From contig CM031870.1 of NCBI GenBank assembly GCA_018697195.1, forward strand, positions 10,314,410-10,378,409: a DNA stretch of 64,000 nucleotides, given 5' to 3'. The notes under the pieces are model-generated. The model saw nothing but the letters and a program-made list of their open reading frames with translations, searched no databases and was not told the DNA's origin. Shown here one piece after another: positions 51,801 through 59,960 of this stretch. Numbering within the stretch: position 1 is the first letter of the stretch; each line of letters begins with the position of its first letter. Source of the DNA: Certhia americana (taxonomy: Eukaryota; Chordata; Aves; Passeriformes; Certhiidae). The position numbers were made by a program, and so were the translations under genes.

Positions 51801-54800
51801 ACCAGGTTCTCATGTTCCCTTGTGATACCTAGAAATAGCACTTTCAAACAATGGGCTAAAAATTATGATAAACACAGGCCTAATGAGGACAATTTATACA
51901 CATCTGAAGATCCTTAGCAAGTTTCAAAATCAAAACATAGCTTCGAGAAGCCCTACAACATAAAGGAAATGAGTTCATGAGATTGCATAATCACAACTTC
52001 CTTAATGTTAAAGAATAAAAAGGGGGAGAAGCTGCAGTAATGCAGACATTGTAGGCAATAACCTAAAACCAGGTATGAGGCCCAATACAAGCCTAGTCAC
52101 TAAATGACTAGCATAAAATCATTTGTGTCAAGGACCAGATTGAAACTGATATGAGAAGAACCGAATCCAGAAGGTGACTGACATGTAATCTCATCAACCA
52201 GCTAATGAAGGGGAAAATTGTATTTTGAGCCCCTGCAGTGCCACTACAGAGGAAGAGGAACTTCCTCACGACCCTGCATGACATTATGAGACATGGGAAA
52301 CTTTATACATCATTGTTTAGATCCTCATGTTATGGAGAAGTGACTTGCAGAAACCAACTCTGTACAAAGCAGATGCTAAGAACTGACACATGGTCACAAA
52401 AGAAGCCCTATTACCAATAAAAATACCTCTGAGTTTACTCAGAGAGCTCAATGTGCTGAAGTGAGTCGACCTAAGCTTCCTCTCACCTGAGATTGAGCCT
52501 GTACAGTTAAATCCAACTCCACAGATTCAATTATATTTTCAAAAAATCGTTTTTGCGAGGGTGCTTACCACAGTGGGAGCCAGCTTCTGCAGTTGTTCTC
52601 ATGAAATTAATTTTACCTACACTGAGTAAGCAACAGTGGTACACAGAATTCCCTAGTCCCCTTCCAGTAAGAGACAGGAAATTCCCAAAACCAACAGGAT
52701 TGGGTGGGGAAGCGTGTTTGGCTTAAATAGTAACAGGGTAGCAAATAATACCAGACTTTGGCTGTCACCTAGACAGTAACAGTGTCTGGACTGTCTATCT
52801 TGAAAAACCACCACAGCACAGCAGAAGCCAAGATGGCATTTTTAGGAATTCACTCCTCTAATTAACTCATCAGTTCTACCCCCCAATGAGAATATCCAGA
52901 CAGTAAAAATTGCATTTAAGCTGCAGTCCTAGACAGCTTAAATTTTACTTTTAGAATGGTCTAGGGTTTGTACCAAGATATCTGCTACCTTTTTGAATTT
53001 TAGAAGGCATAAAGCCCAGAGGTAAACTGCCTCATCTCACCTTAAGAGCAATTTAAAGCACATTTGCTAAATCATAATCCAATACAGAATAAGCTACTGA
53101 ATATTCATTCCTGGAAAGGGATACACCACCAGCATTACTGGTGATGGCAAGGAAGGCAATTCAGTATGACATTCGAAGACATGTAAATCTGAAAGTGAAC
53201 TAGAACAAAGTTCTGAGCAGGACTCAGTCATTTCCAAAAGGCGTAAAGTGAAACATCCTTTCCAGGGTACTTTATGCAGAATGCTGACCTGCATTATCAA
53301 GTGCCTTACAAAGGTACTAGAGAGTTAAGAGACAGAAGTCTCAGACATCAAATTCCCTCCCTAAGCCCCCGAAAATTTGCTAGTGGTCAAATCTTAATAT
53401 TTAACTAATTGCTAGCATAGCATTGCCATTTTCCAAGAATTCTGTTTACTTTATCATTGGTATGAATGCCAAGTCTCTTTATGCTTCAAAAACATTACCT
53501 ACTGTTACCTACTGATACTTAACTGTTGAGTTCACAGCTGTGCAATATTACAGACCCACATTACATTTTTATTCAATACCTTTCCTTCATTCAAAATACT
53601 CAACTATACAAATTTTTAGCAGACAACACATGCCTTATACATGCAAAAGGTCTCTTAAAGAATGAAGGGGATACCCGCAGCTGTGCAATATTACAGACCC
53701 AAATTTCATTTTTATTCAATACCTTTCCTTCATTCAAAATACTCAACTATACAAACTTTTGGCAGACAACACATGCCTTATACATGCAAAGGGTCCCTTA
53801 AAGAATGAAGGGGATACCTTCAGCTGGAGCACCAGGTACATGACACACTGTGATACGCCAAACATACTTTAAGATCTCCCACCCAATGTTAACCAAGTAG
53901 TATTGAAAAAGTGACTGTTACCATGCAGAGCTATGGCTTCACGGAAGGGTTGCAAATCAGTCTCTACAGATGAGCTAGTTTCTGTTGAAGTAGCTCGGTT
54001 AGGGGATACTACAGTCAGTCTTGGGGGAGCTCTAGAATTTCTCGGAGGAGGGACTTTTCCACAAAGGAAGCTGATCAAGTCTTCTCTTCGAATAGTTCTT
54101 CTGCGTTTTTTAACCCAGGCTAACACATCCTTATTCCGACGCTGATAGCCAATCTGAATTCCTAAATCAAAGCTTCGCTGGTGGGCATCCACACTCTCTG
54201 CAAGAAGACAGAAAAAAGTTCTCTTAGTGTTACACTACAATGTACAGCATGGCACAGCACTGATGAGGCTTCTGTCAACCACAGGAAAGAAGTATCTACA
54301 TCTTCTACAGGTTACACCATAAGTCAGCAACGGAGTGGTTACCAGCAGCAAAGAGGAGTTCCATTAAACCTGATTTTAGCCAAAACGTTCCATCCTCTTT
54401 ACAAGTCAAAGAGTCAACAGCAACACCAGCAACACTTAAACCACATTTACTAAATTTCAGGTCAACACTACAGCACTGCTTATTTACATTAGAAACACAC
54501 TGAGCTTTGTCAGACTGGAAGATACTTAAACCAATGGATAACAGACTTAAGACACACAGACTGCATCAACACAGCCTGGAAGCCTCAACATAAGAAAAGA
54601 GTGCTTTTCTTCATTCTGACACGTAAGGAACTGCCAGAAAACTCATGATTTCTTTCAAGTTCTTCTATTTTCTATTTTCTAAATTTCATTTGCAGAGGCA
54701 ATTCACAGGCCGTAGTTTTGAAACTAGTTAGAACACCAGTGTCCCCAATGTCTTTCAATTAGCCAACAAACCATTTACAAAGGCTAAGAAAGTTTCCTTC

Positions 54801-57800
54801 CCCATTTAGGATCCCATGGCAATTTTGATATACAAAACCTTTAAACACACCATTTACAATAAATCCTACTACAAAATGCAATTTCATCCTCTGTTAATGT
54901 AACTAGTCACCTATGCACATCAGTTATAACTGAGTCTCCAAAAGACTTAAATGCCATGTATTAAGTTGCTTTCAAACTTTGGGAAGTGTATTGCTGGCTA
55001 CCAGTTTGAGTAAGTTTCAAACCACAGTAACAGGTGGGCCAAATCCTGTTCACTACACAATTATGCTCATCTTGTTTGTCATAGGTTTGCTATCAGAGCT
55101 TTGACAACACCTATTTCAGTTTCATGCAAAGTACCGTTATGCTGCTCTTGCTCCTTAAAAGACACAGATATATCCACTCCAAATGTATTTACTTGAATTC
55201 CACAGATTTTTTCAATGTGGCAAAGCTGATTTAAACAGTATTTTATATTCTTGTTTTATTAATGAAGCCCAAGGCAAAAACCATTTGCGCAGAACATGAA
55301 GGTATTTCTTTAAGAACAGCTATCCCAAGATATTGGTTTACAAACAGCGATGTGCACTACACATCTAATGTAGCTTTGTCACACTCCAGAGCCCAAAAAG
55401 AACTACTATTAAATGCTATTCTTGGACTTATATTCTAAGGCACCACTGCACAGTCCATAAAAGTCAGGACTGAGATCGACACTGCCAAAGAACAGCACTT
55501 CAAACCTAACACAACAGACCAAAATCTCCTCAAACTGAGCTGAGTTAAACCTTGGAGCATAAATTAAACAGGTACACAAAGTACACTTAACCTGCTACTT
55601 TTATCCACTCTAAGAGTATTTTGCCTGTACTGCTTTGTAATCTAAAGGCTACATTTACAATGCTGTAAGTCCTTTGAAAGCAACAGCAACATGCCACATT
55701 ATTCCTCCTGCCATTTTATACTCCACAGCAGCCCAGACTCCAATGCACTGGCAGTAAAAGCTGCCCAAACACTCTGGAGCCAACCTGGAAACTGACAATA
55801 CTCCTTTCATCACTTCCTGAAATATCAGGAATTCCCCTTCTGAGGCTTGGAGGCCGACTTTAAGTCAACAGCCTGCTTTCTTTGTGTATGAGTGAACCAG
55901 GTATGAGGTCAAACACTGACTGCTGATGCAGCCCAGAGAAGTTTCAAGCATCATTACCCCGGGTTGATTAGATTTTTATGGTAAAAGCCACAACTACTTT
56001 GTTTACAAAGTTAAGCTGGCAAAACCTAAGCAGTCAAACTACTAAGTCAAAATTAATATTAGAAAATATTCAGGGGTTTTTTTAATAAAAACAAGGTAAA
56101 TTGTAGGCTCAGAAGTCTTAATCTAACATATCTAGACCTTTCCACAGTGGCCTTAAGTTCTAAATCCTACATTACATGCCATGCCTCCGCTTTAGTGCAA
56201 TCTGCAAGATAATAAAATTCCTTGAATGCAGTCACTATCACCAGCACCAGAAACTGGGGACGTAAGACCATCACAGTGCTGTGATAATAAACTTCTAGTC
56301 TATATTCAGAAGAAATGCTGACATTCAAGGCATCATGGCACTCTCATTATGTACCACTCCTCAGGTTGCTCTTGTTAAAAAGATAGTGCCTCAAAAATCC
56401 AAGTATTTATCAGATCAGAAAGCAGCTGACAAGGCAAGTTTGTGGTGTTCAGTTCACCACACCAAGTATTCCTCCAGTGTTTTGACAGAGTCCTCCAAAA
56501 CAAACAGTACTGAGAATGTGAAAAACAGGAGTTTTTTTAAGAGCCATGTTCATTACTACAAAAAGCAAGTTCACAGGAAGAGACTCCAACTTGTCAGACA
56601 TGACAGTGTTCAGCTGGTCCAACTATGTTATCACCAAATTTCTACTAACTTGCAAGTTAACTGAAAACTGAAAGATGGCATTCCTTAGTAACTCAGGTAC
56701 TTTAAGATCTTTAGGATCTGTTTGAAGAAAACATTTGTCTCAAGTGCTGGTTCTTGAAGTATTACATTATACCCGACTACAGTCAGCTTCCAACTTAAAC
56801 TCTAGTTTCCCTGATCACCTATTCATTAGTTAATCACATCATTGCCAACAAAAAGGCTCATTTTGCCTAGAGCAAAAGTAATCAAACATTTTAACCAGAA
56901 ATAAACAGCTTAAGTCTTCATACTAAAGATGCTGTAAGGGAGAGCCATGCCATTTGTAAAGACAGACTGTAATTATTCCAGACAATTTACTAACACTACC
57001 TGCTGCTACTCTAGAGCCATTCTCAAATGACTATTGTCCCCAGATATGTTCTAGTGACCCACTCCCTCAGGCCAGCACCTTCCGGCTTTGAGGTGACACA
57101 TACAGATAGCATTCAAATCGACTTTCTGCAGGAGGCAAGACTCTGGCAGTGAGGGTTGTGCAGCTACATCTCCTCCTTGCTCTGTCCACATCTGTCAGAA
57201 AACTGACCACCCACAACAAACATGTCAAGTTCAACTGCTTAAAGCAAATCCAAAATTACAAAACTGGAGGCAAATGAAGGAGGTGGACAGAGGCAGAACT
57301 ACAGATAATGCTGTACAGACCAAGAAAAAAAAAAAATAAAAAGACAAAAAAAAAAAAAAAAAAAACCAAACCAAAAACACAAGGGAAAAAAAATCAAATT
57401 ATAAGCCAGAAAAACTTCTGGAACTTTAAAGCTCTTCCCTTCCTTGGAATGGGAGGCAGTAACAATGGGAATCACAATGTGCCAATTTCAGCCTTCACTG
57501 ATACGTATCATTTTAATACAACCTTTTTAAAAAGTGAAAACCACTGCATTATCCTTCTGCAGACAAGAATTTCTGCGACAACCTGAAGAACTGCAGAATT
57601 CAGAAACACCCAGTAAAGTAGCACTAAAGCACAGCCACATGCAGAGCACACTCTTATCAAAGTTCTGGCTAACACTGCCTTCTTACAGCCACACTGGACA
57701 CCGCCGTAATGACATTCTAGAGCTTAAAATAAACTGGGAGGCTTACTAAGCAGCCTCGCTGCCACAAGATAAAACTTTCTGTCACATAACATCTATGCAG

Positions 57801-59279
57801 AATTTTATGAATACTAAATGCAAGTTCTCTTCACCACAGAAGAGAAGGCATTACACAGACACCCCAACATCTAACGTGTCATTAAATATACACAATGTAG
57901 GGAATTTCAGTTTAATTAGCCATTGTACACTTCCCTTGAATTCACAAGAAACAGACACGTATTATAATATAAGCCATCCTTTTTCAAGGGTCTCAAAGTG
58001 AAACAGCTTTTAAGTTTATGAGTTACTGACATGAGGCAACTGAAAAGATTCAGCTACCGTCAGCTGAAGTGGACCAGGGAAAACCTGCAGGATTCAGGAA
58101 GCAGTCTCGGGTTAGATTTTATCAGGGTGAATAAGAGACATTAACAGGCCCTGCTTATGAGTAAGCGGGGGCAGGAGGCAGAGTAGGGCCCAGCTCGGCG
58201 GGGAGGGCTGCCGGGGTAACGAGGGGGCAGCCCCTTACCTTTGTAGAGGTTGGTGACCGCAGTGGCGGCGTTCTGGAAGGGGACCCAGAGGGAGAGCCCC
58301 GGCTGCTGGCACACCCGGTCTGCAGGGAGGGAAGGACACACGCTGTTTATTTTGGAGTCACCCGCTCCGAACGGCCATGTTAGGTTTCGCCATTTTGTTC
58401 CACCTTCCGGAGGTAGCTCCGGATCGGGGCCGAGCGGGCAGCGGCCCGGCCGGGGCAAGCGGTCGCGGTGTCCCCTGCGCTGTGGGGAGTGCCCGGCCGC
58501 CCCCGCCCCGGCCCCGGCGCACAATGAGCCCAGCCCCGCTTCGCCATTTTGTCGGAGTCCCTTCCCGGGGCTGGGCGTCGGGAGCCGCCGGCAGGGCCGG
58601 GCTTCCCGGCCCCCCCCCTCCCCCGGCACCCGGGGCTCGCCCCGCCGCCCGGACCCTCCCGGCGCGGTGCCCGCCGGACCGTGCCTACATCCCGCGGCCG
58701 CGCTCTAGCCCGAGCGCTCCGGCAGCCGGGGAGGGGGTGCGGCCGGGCCGTGCCGGCGCAGGAGCCGCCCCGAAGGCCGGGCCGGGCGCTATCCGGGCCG
58801 CGACCGCGGCTCCCCCTCCCTCTCGCCATTTTGTTTTCCCGTCCGTCTCTGAGGGCGGCCGCGGGCCGGCAGCCGCTCCTCCCGCCCCCTCGGCCCCTTC
58901 GCATCGCTGCCGGCACCTCCCCGCCCCGGCGGCTCCGCGGCCGCTCGGCACCCCCATTCCCCACTGCCGGGGCCCCGAGTCCACCGCGCTCCGGCTCCTC
59001 CGGCCTCTTGGCCGCAGCTGCCCCAGCTGTGCCCTTCCCAGGCCCCTGGCCGTGCTCACCCTTGTAGAGCTGCGCCACGGCAGTGGCCGAATTCTGAAAG
59101 AGGTGCCAGAGCTTCTGCTGCTTGTGCTCGGGCTGCGCCGCCGCCTCGTCCTGCAGCTCCGGCGCCAGCGCCTCCTCCTGCTCGGCCTCAGCCAGGCACT
59201 GCCGCTCCCACTTGCTGAACCAGTGCTCGGGCCCGTGCTCCTGGATCTCCGCCTCGCCCTCCTCCTTCTTGTCCTCCAT
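45647..59279 (-). CDS. HAPSTR1: HAPSTR1 (C16orf72/TAPR1), HUWE1-associated stress-response protein; join of four exons
   Basis: The coding exons are 59279-59060, 58319-58239, 54197-53922 and 45891-45647 (220, 81, 276 and 245 bases), joining to 273 residues plus stop. In mammals the protein binds the giant E3 ligase HUWE1, supports its role in stress responses and restrains p53 signalling; it acts largely in the nucleus. Visible parts are an acidic N-terminus (residues 1-50), a repeated LW..FQN.ATAV..LYK motif (57-73 and 84-100), a conserved central block with the basic cluster KKRRRTIRR (130-138, possible nuclear localisation signal), a Ser/Thr/Pro-rich linker (about 154-215) and a C-terminus ending KRNRMI. 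The ATG at 59279 has A at -3 and G at +4; the open frame upstream of it begins only at a GTG. The length matches the mammalian protein within about two residues, and no frameshift or internal stop is present. The identification is by recognition of the protein; the splice joins were read directly. Confidence 0.95.
45892..53921 (-). other. HAPSTR1 intron 3 (about 8.0 kb)
   Basis: This is a GT-AG phase-1 intron, AT-rich throughout. The only structure I see is the 143-bp tandem duplication at 53535-53826, close to the donor. No CR1 or LTR fragment and no convincing small RNA were recognised. Confidence 0.85.
53535..53826 (+). repeat. 143-bp tandem duplication in HAPSTR1 intron 3
   Basis: Two units (53535-53677 and 53678-53820) begin CAGCTGTGCAATATTACAGA and are followed by the first six bases of a third. 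They differ at fewer than ten positions. The array starts about 100 bases downstream of the exon 3 donor. Confidence 0.95.
53922..54197 (-). CDS. HAPSTR1: HAPSTR1 coding exon 3 (276 bp, symmetric 1-1)
   Basis: The acceptor is a pyrimidine-rich tract ending CTTGCAG before 54197, and the donor is CATG|GTAACA after 53922. The exon encodes residues 101-192 plus one base of Gly193. It contains the central conserved block (DLGIQIGYQRR, then the basic KKRRRTIRR and the hydrophobic EDLISFLCG) and the start of the Ser/Thr/Pro-rich linker. A 143-bp tandem duplication begins about 100 bp downstream in intron 3. Confidence 0.95.
54198..58238 (-). other. HAPSTR1 intron 2 (about 4.0 kb)
   Basis: This is a GT-AG phase-1 intron. 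It is AT-rich apart from its first 100 bases, which still lie in the CpG island. It contains an A-rich simple repeat at about 57325-57395. I recognised no coding exon, RNA gene or transposon fragment in it. Confidence 0.85.
57325..57395 (+). repeat. A-rich simple repeat in HAPSTR1 intron 2
   Basis: Runs of A broken by single T, G and C residues cover about 70 bases. It may be a decayed poly(A) or simple repeat. The lysine-rich reading frame across it is an artefact. Confidence 0.85.
58239..58319 (-). CDS. HAPSTR1: HAPSTR1 coding exon 2 (81 bp, symmetric 1-1)
   Basis: The acceptor CCTCCCTGCAG lies directly before position 58319 and the donor AAAG|GTAAGG follows 58239. The exon completes Asp74 and runs to the first base of Glu101. 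It encodes the second copy of the LW..FQN.ATAV..LYK motif (residues 84-100). At 81 bases with phase-1 introns on both sides, it can be skipped without losing the reading frame. Confidence 0.95.
58320..59059 (-). other. HAPSTR1 intron 1 (740 bp, CpG island)
   Basis: This short GT-AG intron is extremely GC-rich. The exon 1 reading frame stays open through 680 bases of it and first stops at 58382-58380, so a transcript retaining the intron would encode 299 residues with a different C-terminus. The intron also carries three identical 12-base TCGCCATTTTGT motifs, listed separately. Confidence 0.85.
58388..58834 (-). promoter_or_regulatory. Cluster of three identical YY1-like motifs in HAPSTR1 intron 1
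   Basis: The 12-mer TCGCCATTTTGT occurs three times, at 58387-58398, 58541-58552 and 58823-58834. On the gene's strand it reads ACAAAATGGCGA, containing the AAAATGGCG core of YY1 and related zinc-finger sites. All three copies have the same orientation within 450 bases of the CpG-rich first intron. The surrounding sequences differ, so this is not a simple tandem repeat. Confidence 0.5.
59060..59279 (-). CDS. HAPSTR1: HAPSTR1 coding exon 1
   Basis: This exon encodes residues 1-73 and the first base of codon 74. The start is the ATG at 59279-59277 in a strong Kozak context. It covers the acidic N-terminus and the first copy of the LW..FQN.ATAV..LYK motif. The donor reads AAGG|GTGAGC, with GT at 59059-59058, so the exon ends in phase 1. 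The exon lies wholly inside the CpG island. A 5' UTR must extend to higher coordinates, but its start cannot be fixed from sequence alone. Confidence 0.95.
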
Positions 59280-59501
59280 CCTCCGCCCAGCTCCGCGTCC
59301 CACCGCCGTGTACACCCGATCCCGACAGCCGGCCGCGCTTGTTCCGTGCGCCGGCACGGCCCTACCTCACCCCCATGCCGGGCCCGCCCGTCGGTCCGTC
59401 GGCCGCAAACACTCCGAGCGCCGGCACCGCCCCGAGCGCACTGAGAGCCCGGCCGAGGCGCCTGGGAACGCGCAGCCGGCCCGCCCCGCCCGCAGCATCC
59501 G

Positions 59502-59506
59502 ATTGG
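59502..59506 (-). promoter_or_regulatory. CCAAT box, proximal
   Basis: The minus strand reads GGCGGCCAATCGG here, about 225 bases upstream of the HAPSTR1 start codon. It matches the NF-Y core CCAAT in a GC-rich promoter. Occupancy is not shown by sequence. Confidence 0.5.
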
Positions 59507-59553
59507 CCGCCAGCGCCCCGGCACCGCCGGGACGTGCGGGATTCCCAGCGTTC

Positions 59554-59558
59554 ATTGG
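59554..59558 (-). promoter_or_regulatory. CCAAT box, distal
   Basis: The minus strand reads TGAACCAATGAACG, a second NF-Y core 52 bases upstream of the first and in the same orientation. Paired, same-strand CCAAT boxes at this spacing are typical of NF-Y-driven promoters. Confidence 0.5.
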
Positions 59559-59666
59559 TTCATTTACGTGTCCGTCAAGTGAGCCCTGCCCCCTCCCCCC
59601 CGGTGGGCAGTGCTAACGTAGGTTTGGTTACGCCGTCACAGCCCCGTGCCGGGGGCGTCGGCGTGG

Positions 59667-59678
59667 TGCGCGTGCGCA
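59667..59678. promoter_or_regulatory. NRF1-like motif
   Basis: The sequence TGCGCGTGCGCA closely fits the NRF1 half-site pair (TGCGC spaced from TGCGC). It lies inside the CpG island, about 390 bases upstream of the HAPSTR1 start codon. It could serve the HAPSTR1 promoter or a divergent transcript on the plus strand. Confidence 0.45.
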
Positions 59679-59915
59679 GTGCGCTGCCTGGCGTGGCCCC
59701 GGCCCCGGGCTCGGCCCCGCCCCTGGCGTGAGGCGGCCCCGCCCGCGCCCGGCCGGCGGCGGCTCCGGAACACCCGGAGCGTGCCAGGCGGGCCTTGCCC
59801 CGGACGGCTCCGGCAGCCACTGTCCGCCGCCGTACCGGGAGGTGACAGCGGCCGCCGCGGCTCCGCTGACGGGCAGAGCCCGCCCGGGAGGCGGTTCCCT
59901 TCCCGGCCCCGGGGG

Positions 59916-59926
59916 AAGATGGCGGC
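59916..59926 (+). promoter_or_regulatory. YY1-type AAGATGGCGGC element on the plus strand
   Basis: AAGATGGCGGC is the strong YY1 consensus often found just downstream of transcription starts, where it can overlap an initiation codon. Here it opens a 13-codon reading frame (59919-59960, MAAAQDPRAERDV). It sits at the far edge of the island on the strand opposite HAPSTR1, suggesting a divergent start site. No coding gene was recognised downstream. Confidence 0.4.
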
Positions 59927-59960
59927 CGCGCAGGACCCGAGGGCCGAGAGAGACGTGTGA

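Larger units (their letters stand above)
58150..59960. promoter_or_regulatory. CpG island covering the HAPSTR1 promoter, exon 1, intron 1 and exon 2
   Basis: GC content and CpG frequency rise sharply between about 58150 and 59960 and fall back to AT-rich sequence on both sides. The island contains the HAPSTR1 start codon at 59279, upstream CCAAT boxes and an NRF1-like motif. No TATA box is evident at the expected place. This matches the usual TATA-less housekeeping promoter, and the island extends about 680 bases upstream of the start codon. Edges are approximate. Confidence 0.9.

Noticed and set aside
59280..59357. 26-codon in-frame extension upstream of the HAPSTR1 ATG
   Set aside because: The extension begins with GTG, not ATG, and is unlike the known N-terminus; the ATG at 59279 has a strong Kozak context.
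58377..59444. Long plus-strand reading frame of 355 residues in the CpG island
   Set aside because: It is opposite HAPSTR1 exons and intron 1, composed of Pro/Arg/Ala/Ser runs as expected from GC-rich sequence without stops, and resembles no family.
58685..59524. 279-residue minus-strand reading frame overlapping HAPSTR1 exon 1
   Set aside because: It is in a different frame from the recognised HAPSTR1 exon and is Gly/Arg/Ala-rich, as expected from base composition.
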